Assembly: GCF_020882245.1 (NCBI RefSeq)
Contig: NC_083599.1
Location: forward strand, 7,192,001-7,256,000
Direction: 5' to 3'
Source: Rhopalosiphum padi
Lineage: Eukaryota; Arthropoda; Insecta; Hemiptera; Aphididae
Length of the DNA: 64,000 bases
Part shown: one piece after another, positions 48,001 to 60,400 of the stretch
Numbering within the stretch: position 1 is the first letter of the stretch
Layout of the letters: each line of letters begins with the position of its first letter
Position numbers and translations under genes: made by a program
Notes under the pieces: model-generated
The model's database searches: none
Told to the model about the DNA's origin: nothing
What the model saw: the letters and a program-made list of their open reading frames with translations, nothing else

Positions 48001-51000
48001 TTGTACATGCCTAGGACTTTCAACTTAAAAGTAGGCTTAGTTAAGAATGTTCGTTAATGTGTTTTATAAAAAAATGATATAATATATAAAATTATAAATC
48101 GTTGATTTGGAAGTCAACTAGTCATCACTTAGGTTTAGTTGTACAAAATACAAATAATGAAATATAATTATTTATAATCGTTGATTTGAAAATCTTAAGC
48201 AAATTCTCTTTAAGTAGGTATTTAATTCGCTATAGATACTATAGAGTGTAGGTACATTTATATTTTATACTATCTAATTTATATTTTGTACCAATTAATA
48301 AAAATTAAAAATGTAACTACTTTATCTATACACAAACGGTAACCAATTCGGCTCAACCTAATAAAATACCTTTTTCGAACGGGAACCAATTCGGTTACTC
48401 TCGTCGGTATTTGGTAAGTGTGTAGTAAGATTCATATAAGGTAAATACGGTAACGAAATCAAATCGATAACCGGATCCATTACAGAGTGCAGATGACTGG
48501 ACGCACGACTTTTTATTGTCTGTTTCCAGCTCAAACACTGATTTTAAAATATCATTTGCTTCAACGATGAAAATAGAGACGTGGTCATATTTTTTGTGAT
48601 AAATGTTTTATATTTAATATAATTATTGATTTATATGTTAATTTATTTTTGTAGTTTATACACATTTATATTTTATATATATTAGGTTTATTTTACTTTT
48701 TGAATAATGTTGGGAGATTCGGACACTCCCGTACCCATTAATTTTGGCCTAGGGGTCACCCCTCAACCATATAATTTAAGTATCCACTATCCTTTATACA
48801 TAGGAAAAGATGGATAGCGGTTTTGGATAATACGTTTTTATTAATCCCCTACCTACGTTTTTCTTTATTTACCTAACGTCGATCGATGCATTCACCATAA
48901 TATTACTGTGTGGGCAATTATAGAGAGTACCAAAACGTCAAGTATATTTTTTTAGTATATCAATCAAAGTGTCATACCATTTTTTTTGGGGAGAAGGGTT
49001 GCTATAATAATAATAATAATAATAGTAATAATTTGAGCAATATTAATGTGACTAAGCGCAGTCGTCTAACGCACAAATATGGAGTACCTGATAAATTATT
49101 ATAGACTTTTCAAAATTGGTTGTATTATAATTATTATATTATCTGTTTTATAGCTTTAACTTACTTGGTCATGTACCAAATTTAAAAAACACTATTTCAA
49201 TTATAGTTTATTCTGAAACCAAAAAATTTAAGACTATTTAACGATTTTTTTTTTATAGTCATTTTAATTTAAATTTGGATGAAACTTCATATTTATATTA
49301 TGAAGAATAGAAATTGTTATTAATTTGCTATACTTCATCAAAACATAAGATTTAAAAATGAAACGCTTCTACGGTTTTATTATAGTAAATCATATATTAT
49401 TAAATATTGAAACTCTACTCTAATATTGTTTCTAAATCTATTATCTGCTAGATGGTAAAACTCATTAATTTTTTTGCAGAAATTCAAATTATTTATTTCA
49501 GAAATTAAGGTAAACTTTTTATTAATTAATTAAGGTAAAATTCTACGCTATTGATTAGACTATTTTAGTCGATATCGGAATAAAATGTATATAAGTTTTA
49601 GCAATTTAATAAAAAAACTATGTTTTGATATTCACCATAATATATAATAGTGGCCCAATACTAATGCTAACTAAAAACCTATCTAAAACATGAAAAAACA
49701 ACAAAATGTGTCGAGTAATATAATATTATATTTAAATAATTATATTATAGCTAAGTATAATTTATTATTTTATAATATAAATAAAAAAAAATATATACAA
49801 AATGTAGGTATTATCGGCTTTTACTTAAAAACTTAATCCAGTAATACGTAAATGTTCAACTATTAATATTATTTTTACAAGACCATTGTTTCAATTCCCC
49901 TTCCTTTGGGAAATTCTTTTTCGCAGTTATAATAATTTATAATAATTTACATATGGGTAGCTAATCCTTAAGATTTCTAAAAATATTTTATAGCAAATTT
50001 TTTTTAATTTGATTATTATTTATTGTTTCTATTGGTATTTACAACTGACTTGAATGATGATTCGTTTATATGAAACATTATATCTTTTATATTGTAGGCA
50101 GAAATAAAGTTAATACTAATATACTAATATTATATAAGCACATACCCAACTATTCTTTCGCGACTGCAAGACTACAGAAACCATTAAAACGCGCACGTGA
50201 GAGCTTAGTAATACGAGTGTTAGATATTTTTGTCATATATATCCGAACGCGCACTCAATGCTTTTAAGAGAAAAATATTGAAGCAATGAAGCCAGTCGCT
50301 AAGTACTGTGATATAATGTTTACACAAGTTTCGTTCTAAATAAACACATTTGTTTATATTTCATTATTATAAAGGGTCCATTTGTGGGGTGGTTGCGAAA
50401 TTATTGATTTTTCGAGGCTCCCTAAATACAATCATACTGCCAAGCTTGATGGACGGGTAATGTATCACTTGTGCGCTGTTCAATATATTGTCAACGTAAT
50501 GCAGCTCGACGATTCGCACATCCATGAGTCACATAAGAGTTCAACATATATAAATAAAAATAGTAAAGTTATAACCATACCAAATCATATATCAAATTCG
50601 TAGCTTTTTGTATGCAGCGAAACGTGCAATATTATATTGAAATTAAATCATATAAGTATAATATAATATTGTCGAAAATAATAACTTCGAGTAGTAAGTG
50701 AGATCCGCTAAAAAGTACTATTCAAGCGTAGTCACATGGATCTAGAAATCTGAAACGAGGAAGAAAGAACTCTAATTTTTCTTCAGAAAGATGCAATCAA
50801 TGTAATTTTTTGTTTATTATAGTGGTATTATACAACAAATTTGACTTTTATAAAAATTAATGTGGTTAATAAGTTTTTAGAATTTTAAGACGTATTAATA
50901 GTATTTATTATATGCTTCAAATTATATAAAACGTTCAAAAGGAACGTGGTTAAAGCACTTTATCCTTTTTTAAATTGCACCTGGTGCTATTCAATACGTG

Positions 51001-54000
51001 ATTAGTATAAGGATTTACCAGATTGCAACTTTTCGCGAAGCTCGAAGCATAATATATTACACTTTATTCGTTGCTTTTGGATATCTTAAATACGTATTCG
51101 GTCCCAGTTAAGCCTAATACTATATGAGTGCAGGGCAAATATAATTTTTACCTTAAACCAAACACTTTCTTCTGAGATTTTAACTAATAAGCCAATCAAT
51201 CTGCTGAAAACTATTCTATTAGTGACATATAAAACTGTTAACTCTTAAAAAAAAAATACCTATTAAATTTGAAATAAATCATAGCAATGATAATTTTTAA
51301 ATTCTCTGAAAATTAAATATAAATTAAAATAAAACCTCTTTATTGACTGTGGATAATAATCTATCTTATTTATGATTCAATTTATAACGATTTGTTACAC
51401 AAAAGTTACGATAAAAGTTAAAACTTAAAAGTAACATTTTTTTTTTAAATTTATACTTATAAAAGTAACTAAAAGCCTGCATGATTTGTTTTCGTTTATA
51501 TTGTTCACAAACGTGGTGTCACGTCAAAATATTGTGGTAATAACGTCATGGTAAAAATATGAATACAAAAATATCGCAATGTAAAAAATATGACAAATGC
51601 AATTGCCAAATAATATATATTATAATTTAATTAAATTAATTTTATCATAAACGAGTACATACAAAGTATACAGTCATACTACTCATATTTAATAATTCAC
51701 TCATACGTCTTAATATTGCAATAAACAAAATAATAAATTATATTTTTATAACTTAAAGATAAAAACATTATCTGTATTTTTACTTCTTTTTTCAATATTT
51801 GATAGTACATATTTTAGGAAAAGTTTACTATAAAGATAACAGTTTTTAAATTTTAATAACTGTTTTGGTAGAAATGCGGTCATTATTGTATTTGGTGGAA
51901 AGGATCAAGGAAGAATTACTAAGTATCTAAAAGATGGAAAAAAAGAAAGACTCGCTTTTTGCTTTTGGCGAAAACGTGTTATATCACCTAATAAGTAGGT
52001 ATATGAGCCGTGACGAGTCACGCTGCAACGTATTTGTACCCGTTTTACCTTTTCAGTTTTCACACGAAAAAAACGCAACACGATTGTGCTCTATAAAATG
52101 TAGGTGTCTTTAAAACAATAAATCGGCCTGACCAATTTTATAGCCTTAGAACTGACAACAAAATAAAATTGTTGGATTTGTAAATATGTTTTTTTACTAT
52201 GACATTACTTTACACTATTTAAAAATAATAGTTAATAAAAAATTACATACACTTACAATATATTAAATAACCAGTTATTAATGTTTATATGATATCCACT
52301 TTGAATATTGGTATTAACTATTATTGGTATTTCTATGTATTAATATATGTAAATAGGTATTTTTATGCAACGCAATCATGTTGCGTTTTTGCAGGTAAAA
52401 AGGTGAAAAAGAAGTAGTTTAATAAGTTTTACTAATTTCTAGTTAAGATAATTCCAATACTATTTGTGTTTGAGAATAATATCAAAAATATTCATAGATT
52501 TGAGCTGGTCAAAATTAGTCTTGAATTAATCATACAAATGACAAATAACTATGAAAAATTCAAACAATGTGACTTTTGATTTAAAAAAAAACATAAAGCG
52601 GTTTTTAAAAATTATATTGCTTGTTGCCTCAAAGCCCAAAGGCAACGACAAACATAGCTTTTTGTTAAATTGGTAGGTTAGGTTAGGAAGTAAATGTATG
52701 AATATAGCTAACTATGTTTATATGACAGGTATATAGTCAAATCGGGCCATTTTACAAAATGCCTAGGTATATAGTCAATTTTTAAGCAATTTAACTAAAT
52801 GCCTATTTTAAGTCAGAAAAATAATAAAAATGAAACATTTAGTTTTATTTTAAAAATTTAACTATATTTTCTATTAATAATTTATTGCTATTTTATATAT
52901 AAAAAAAACTATGTATAATTTATTAATACATAATGTAAAACACGTAGGTATATGAAATATGTTCATTTCGTGTCCATCGCGATTGGTACTATTATTTTAT
53001 AACTTAAATCATAAATATATAAAAGTATAACTGTAACTAATAATTATAATTAGATATATAATTTAGATATATACTCTTATTAAATAAAAAACAATTATCA
53101 CCCGATGGAAATTTTAAATGGGTCATGAATCATGATTCATGCTATGAACTAGCCGGATCATTAGTCGGGTCAAAGCCCTGTTACAGTAAGAATAAAAATA
53201 CAAACAATATGCTAGATGTAGACATAGAAAACAGTAGATACAGACGATACATTAGAGATAGTATTAATTATAATAACAACAATATTGACAGCAATATAAA
53301 TAATAGGTAACAATAATAATATTACAATATAAGCATAAGCTAAATTATGAGTTAAGAATTTAAGTACCTATATACATTTATTTTTACTCTTATAGTGATA
53401 TAGTGTCTTTTTTTGTTGCCGACAAAACAAAAGCAGATTTTTTTAAATGTATTGTAAATTACAAGTACATTTTGAATTATGGTAGGGTAGGTGTCACGCA
53501 CAAGTTTTAACACCAAAAAAATTCTGCCTGAACCAACGCTGTAAATTTGAAAACGAGACTCTTAATTATACTTTTGATAATAACGTGAATAGATGACTTA
53601 CGTAAACTATTATCACGATAAATAGCGTTTTAATATCAAGTATAATACTAGATATATTTAAAATAATATATATATATTCTATACCACATTATTTAAAAAC
53701 AGGTTTTAATCACGTATTTAAGTAGTGTACAGTGAAATCTCCTCGAAAAGTTAAATAATATAAATCACTTGAAATGTGTACTTATAATGTAACTTTACTA
53801 TTGAAAGAAAACTGTAGTTGAAAATATAGATCACAGACGAAATAGTTTTCATTCAAATCGTAGAAAAACGAGAAGAATAAAAGGAGGCGTCGTCGTTAAG
53901 GAATCCAAATGCAAGTTTGAACTGTTTCAATGAATAAATTGTCTAATCATTTTAAGTGATCACGAGTGCGATTGTTTGGTAATTATAAAAAAATAAAATA

Positions 54001-54780
54001 AAATTAGTCGAGTTAACTAAATCAAAATTGAATAAAATTGATTGAAATGGTGTATTAAATATTAAAAACAATAGACTCATTGGTAGTTTTTTATAAAAAT
54101 AAAGAATATATTTACTTTAAAATTAGTATTTCTAATAATAGTTATTAAGAAAAGTTAGATTGGCTAATAGAGTATAGGAAACCAACAACTAGGCATGTCA
54201 GGTATGTCACCTTTCAACAAAAACTAAAATATTTTTTTTTTTTAATATTAATCTGTCAAATGTAGTCTTTAATATAAATGGGTGATTGTAAATTCTCCCA
54301 TTGCAATTTTTTTTATAAACTTAATTTTCAAATTTTATGTTAAAACTAAATTTTATTATAACTATAGTATATTAACAAATGTTATTTTCTTTCCCAATTG
54401 ATGCCTAAAATGAACTATAGAAATGTAATATATTACTACTTAAATGTTTGAGTTTTTTTATTTGTATCGTATAGATTATAATATTTATATAATGTTTTTA
54501 TAACATTTATTAGTAAGATGTAATCAAGAGCAATTACATACATTACATACATTTTTCCAGCTGTACATGATTACTAATCATGGTTGGTAAATTAAGTTTT
54601 AATTTTTTAATCTTTTATTTTGTGTATATAGAATACCTATTTAATTTTGATTTGATTTGTCCATTTTTAACGATGTAATTCATATAAATTTAGTACTAGT
54701 AGAGTGAATGTATTTTATTTTTGAAGGTTAAACAATGTACCTGTAGAATTTACGGTCTACAATCTAACCCTTAATCGACT
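48001..54780 (+). other. Long AT-rich gene-poor stretch
   Basis: I find no convincing exon. An ATA/ATT microsatellite lies at about 49006-49035. A small, slightly GC-richer open frame at 50382-50603 (73 codons) has no recognisable motif and may be chance. There is an imperfect inverted repeat around 52072-52387 (listed separately). Confidence 0.45.
52072..52387 (+). repeat. Imperfect inverted repeat, possible MITE
   Basis: AACGCAACACGATTG at 52072-52086 is inverted at 52373-52387 (CAATCATGTTGCGTT) with one mismatch. Both arms lie beside pyrimidine/purine-rich phrases (TTTTACCTTTT and AAAAAGGTGAAAAAG). No target duplication was found. Confidence 0.4.
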
Positions 54781-54967
54781 ACCTGTAAACCGGTGGATTT
54801 ACATGCGCTCACCCTGAAACGGCGAGGACGTCGATAATCACGATGACAGAAATTTATTACAACGGCGTAACGCATTATTCGTATACAGCATATAGTAGAT
54901 ACGCATGCGGCACGTTAATCATACTCGACCTTTATTGATTTTTCTGTTACCGTGACAACCTCCCGGG

Positions 54968-55351
54968 TCACCGGTAAACATCCATATGTATATTATCATA
55001 AGATATGTCCGTGACAAATTCCGGGGTCTTATGATGGGCGGTGGCTTTCCAGTTATCAAATCCAATGAAGAACGGGAAACCGACGTCGTCGCAGTGCCTC
55101 CGCTGCCAATCCTCGGCCGAATCAACCCCCGGGGATGAAGCTTTCCCGTGTTGCCGCCGCCACCAGCGCGTCAAGGTCCCGTCCGAAGCAGTCGTGCAAG
55201 CGTTTGATCTCGACCGCAGAGTTGTTTAGCAACCCTTCAGCCATAGTCGTAGGTAGCCGTCGTCTCACTCGACGACGCGTCCCTTCACATCGTCCGTTTC
55301 GCTTTCATTTGCTTTTACTTTTTCGATTGTACTCCGCGATCTAGCCATCAT
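54968..55351 (-). pseudogene. Frame-disrupted coding-like region, GC-rich
   Basis: On the minus strand three neighbouring frames look protein-like. One from ATG 55351/55348 (M-M-A-R-S-R-S) runs about 27 codons to a possible donor GTGAGA at 55268. A second from ATG 55244 (M-A-E-G-L-L-N-N-S-A-V) runs 40 codons to TGA at 55122. A third continues from the same place one base out of phase (V-D-S-A-E-D-W-Q, then F-F-I-G-F-D-N-W) to TGA at 54968. The phase change falls in or near a run of C and G bases at 55125-55135. It may be a decayed gene, a gene with unseen small introns, or an assembly indel. The product is not recognised. Confidence 0.35.
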
Positions 55352-55739
55352 GTATCGTATAGGTACGCCGTTTCGTTTGCGGCCCATACCGTGAAATCCG
55401 TGAACTCCATAACCACCACTAGTTGCGGCGTTGAGCAATTTACATTTCACCTCGGTATTTTTTCAAAATCGTACCGTAATCGTTTTCCCATCCATCGCAG
55501 ACGGCCAGTAGAGCGCGCCCGGCCGTGTACAAATCCGCTCTCTTTACTCCGAAAAAAAATCAATAGCATCTAACCGTCGGTCATCAACGGATGCGCCGCC
55601 ACCGTCGGACTTTTAACGGCTTTTCGATCTTTTTCTCGTTTATCATTCGCATACGATATCGTTTATGCGCGTTGATTTCACCATCTCTAAATTTTTAGCG
55701 TACTTTTGGACAGTCGGCCAGTGTAGAATATAAGCAATA

Positions 55740-55953
55740 CGTGATATAGTACTCATAGATTACCATGTTTCTACCATCTTTTATTTGCTTTCAATATTAT
55801 TTGTGATACGCAACCAGTATACTACTCGTTGGTCGTTTGGTGATTAATACACACTCGAAGATTGTGTAAATCATATCTCGTACGTCAATATCCTATTGTT
55901 GGTTTGCAAACTGTGGACCATCGACATCGTTGCCACCGTACTCTGAATATCAG
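55740..55953 (+). other. Probable 5' untranslated exon of the 57-63.6 kb gene
   Basis: The sequence ends ATATCAG followed by GTAAGAAATT at 55954, a good donor. It lies downstream of a GC-richer block that could be the promoter region. The next acceptor in the same orientation is TTTTTCTTACAG at 57246-57257. The transcription start is not visible, so the left coordinate is a guess. Confidence 0.45.
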
Positions 55954-57257
55954 GTAAGAAATTCTCGATAAATAAATGGATGGTGTACAATAGACTTTTT
56001 AATCATTTTATATAAGCTTTATAATATAATAAATATTTTATTTCAATATTATAACATTATAAATTATACTTATATGTTTTTAATTTTATGAAAAATAATT
56101 TTTAAAAGCATATTTTGTTAGAAATTTTTTTTATAGGTAAGATTTTATAAAATGATTAACAAAACAATAATTTTGTATTCCTTAAACATAAAAATATAGT
56201 ATTTATGTTGCAAATATGCCCATTGATCTTGCCTTTCTTAAAACAAAACTAATCGGTTTAGAAATTACATTCCGCAATAATTAATGATTCTATAAAAGTA
56301 AGTGTTTTGATGAAGATAAAAAGATTTTTTACTACCAACCAAACCGATTTCTATAAATGTCCGTACTAAGAGTACCCCTTGACCGTCATCTGATTTGCGT
56401 AGGCGAAAACTATTGTTCACCGCGTGTTTGAGTTCCCAAGTTACTATTATACTAGTGTTGTTTGCTGTTTACATTATTACGGCTATGAAGTTGTTATTGT
56501 ATAGTGTCTAACAATTCAATAAACTTACACAACCGCCATATTCATCCTAAAAAAAAAAAAAAAAATAACTTACCTATTTATTCGTTATTTGTTTTTATCT
56601 AGTTTGTATTCAGTATACTAAAATATTTTTTAACCATATTATTTTTACTAAGAAAATAGACGAAGTTAAAAAGTCATTTGTGCTAATGATTCAATAACAA
56701 TTTTTTCTAACATTTTAGAAAAAAAAATTTAAAAAATCTCGTGCTAGTTAGTTTAAAATTAGTCAGGTTAGGCGTTTGTAACTGATTAAACATTATATCT
56801 TACATACATGGACAAAATTAAGATTAAAAAAATATAATTATTTGAAAAATTGGGATTACCTTGTATGATATATAAGTACTTACTACAACAAAGTAAAAGT
56901 TATCAATAAATCATTATAACGTAACATCATAATTTGAATATTTAAAATCTTTTTACTCATTTAACCTGATAGGATACATGCTATATTATACTTCTATAAT
57001 AACCTTTTCTAGATCGTAAACTACATAGGTACTTTATAGCTTATACTATACTTTTGTTATATTTTATATTATAGTGGAATCGGATAAATTTCATTGTATT
57101 GATAATTATTATTGTATATCTTACCTATATATTTATGAATTATTGTTTAGCTACCTACATGGGATGCATAATGCATACGTATTGATATATTTGAAAATAC
57201 TAGATATATTATAATTTATATTGTATATTTATAATTATAAATGTATTTTTCTTACAG
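55954..57257 (+). other. Probable first intron (5' UTR)
   Basis: It is bounded by GTAAGA and CTTACAG and is AT-rich without a coding frame. The exon that follows (57258 onward) is untranslated up to the ATG at 57453. Confidence 0.45.
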
Positions 57258-57452
57258 TTATTGCGATGATCAAGAAATTAAATATGACTTATCAAGTATC
57301 TACAATTAATTAGCTCTCCCAATATTCGAATGGTCTATTAATAATCGACTAGAAAGCTTAAAATAAGATTTTATTTAAAATAATGAGCAAACTATCAAAA
57401 AACACTAATAAAACAAAATATCATATTAAATTAGCAAGCGTCTAGTAGTACA

Positions 57453-60400
57453 ATGTCAAATTATAGTTGGTCTGTCACTAATGACGATGAAACTAGGTTT
57501 TCAAGTGGAACAAATGACCATAATTATAGTAAGATATATTTGAATCGAGGTTCTTCTGAAGACAATTCTATTTTGAAATCAAAAAGTCCACGAAGTATTT
57601 GTGAAACTATAAACTGTGATACGGAAGTACAACATACATTCGACCATTTTAATCCAGTCAAACAAAACTCAGTAAAAAGACCCGGTACATTAATTTACAC
57701 TAATGAATCATTTGAAACGCCTCTTTCGTTGAATATTGAATGTGGTAAACCAGCCAAATCGTATATACGGAGTAATGCTGCACTTAAACCATTTATCATG
57801 AATAATATTCTTCATGGTCTGAATATAAAAAATAAAAACTCATTGGATCATGAAAACCATAATAGTTATACTAAACAGTCTTTCAATAAAAGTTTACAAA
57901 CTTTGGTACCTGTGGTACCTATGGTACAAAGCGAGAATGAAGAATTTCCTATATATAAGGTTGTTAATACAAATCAATCTTATCCTACTACATTCAGAAT
58001 ATCGGATCAAAATTATTATAATTATAATAACAATACTACTGGTATTCAGGAAAATGATCGATACTTTAGTCAAATCCCTCCTGATTCAACAGAACGCAAA
58101 GAATCAGTTATAAAATATTGTAAACCGACACAAAACAAATATGAGACCATCAATATATCAATAAGAGATCCACGGTTAAAAAAATACAGTGAAAATATAT
58201 CTCAACGGAGATTTGTTGATTTTAAAGGATTGAAACCAATAACATACAATAACAATTTAAACGAGGACTTAGAACAAGTTAACAGGAAGTTAAAAAACAT
58301 GAATTCAAGTTACAGATTTGGTGTTTCATATGATTCGAAGAGCATTTATAACTTTGACGAACACAACATTGAACCCATAGAAGATCCTTTTGTTAATCAT
58401 ACTAAATATAATAATACACAAAATGACTTGGAAGTTGAAACATACATGGATTGTAATAAAGTTTTAAAACACGCGAATACTGAACGAAACCAAAAAATTA
58501 ATAGTAAAGAGGTGCCTGCGATAATAGACTTAACTGATGACGATATGGAAATTGTATCTTACTTTACAACTGAAAATACTCGTAATTATGATGTGTTAAA
58601 AAGATATAGTGAATTGAAAAATGAACTCGAACTATCATTGGAGATCGATGAAAATAAATTAAAACACGTTGTAGAAAATATCATTGATAATTTAAATGAT
58701 AATATTATAAGCGATTCAAGTTGCGCAACAAAAATGATTTCACAAAAAAATAAAGAAATGACAGTAACTCGTCATTTTATCGATCTAACAAAAGATGATG
58801 ATCCAACAGTAAATAAAAACATTTTAACCTCAGAAAATTCCAATTTTGATAATACGCAACAGACGGTAGATGATAATATCAGTGGATTAATTAAAAAAAA
58901 TAAAAATTCTAAGTCCGTCAGATTAATAGAACATTCAACAACTGAATCTATTAACAAACACATTGATTTTGGATATAGGAGGAATGTTACAGCTGATGCA
59001 AGTGAAAATTCATATGTTGATACTAGAATGATTTCTACAAAATTAGAAAACCCGAAATGTATGTCAACGGTCAATGCGTTTAAAGATAAAGATAAATTTG
59101 ATCAGTGTTCAAAAAATTCAGAAAAACTAAACAATGGAAAAAATTATGATATTGATCAACATAAAACATCTAAAAAGTCTAAAAAATCTAAGAAATCTAA
59201 GAAATCTAAGAAAAATAAACATAAAAAAAAATCACCAAAACATAATAAATCTAAAGACAATTATAAATCTTCTAAAATGTATAAAAATAAATATTCAAGT
59301 AAAACTGATTCTGAATTTGAAAATAGTAATTCTGATTTGACAACTAATGATGATCAATCTAGCGATGAACAAACATACAATAGAAAAATGGGTAAGGAAC
59401 TAGTTAAACAACAAATGAGAACTAATAAAAATGAAATTAACAATGAACCGGATAAAATAATTAAACTTGACAATGAAACTGTTAATATTAACAAGAAGTA
59501 TATAGAAAATGCATCTGAATTAATAGAGAATAACGAGTATGAATTAGAATCAGAATCTATAGAAATTGTCTTTAATGAACCATGTGATGAAGTAAAATCA
59601 AATTTAAATACTTCTGCAGAACGTACTTCATCAGCAAAGAACGTAGCCAAAGTAACACATGAAAAAAAAAATTCAGATGAAACGACTGCGAAAGAGTCTA
59701 ATTTTACTGACAGTTATAAAAATCGTAAAGTATCGACAAATTTAAAGAAACTCATTTACGATACTATTGGATTGAATGATAAAATTGATGTTTTGAACTT
59801 TCCTGAATCGCAAAGTTCTATAACCGATGAAAAAGTAAAGCTAAAGAACAACGAACCACCGGGTGCTATAAAACTATTAGATTTGAATCTCGGAAATTAC
59901 AAGTTAATTGATTGTGGAGAGAAAAATACAAGCACAAAAATATCTTATGACGGAAAACCAAACTTCAAATTGAATAAAAATGAAAATTTACTTAGAAACA
60001 ATAAAATAACTAAATCTCAACTTCAAAATGATTTAAAATCGTTTGAAATAAGTTTAACTAGAGTTAATGTCAAACCAATAGATGTATTACCTGATAAAAA
60101 GTTCATCTATCGAGATACAGTTGAAGATTCGCTCAAGCCAAATACTGTCCAATCATTACCAAACTCTGAATGTAAGTAAAAAATAGTGATAATACTTTAT
60201 TTGTCTTAAATTCTTAATTGATAACTTGTTTTTCGTTTATTTTTCTTTTTTTGTAAATATTGTTACTGCATTGGATAGTTGTGATATTTGTTAATTATCA
60301 TGGGTTCTTAAAAGATTATGAATGAAGAAACAGATTTTGAAAAATGAGTTAGGAAACATTTTGTCATTGCTGTGAATAAACATTTGAGATATTCTGTATA

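Noticed and set aside
49006..49035. ATA/ATT run as a special element
   Set aside because: An ordinary microsatellite in AT-rich DNA.
50382..50603. 73-codon open frame as a gene
   Set aside because: No motif, no clear splice context and typical chance length. I note it only as a possible coding scrap.
58772..59650. Minus-strand frames opposite the large exon
   Set aside because: They are mirror images of lysine- and asparagine-rich codons in the plus-strand gene.
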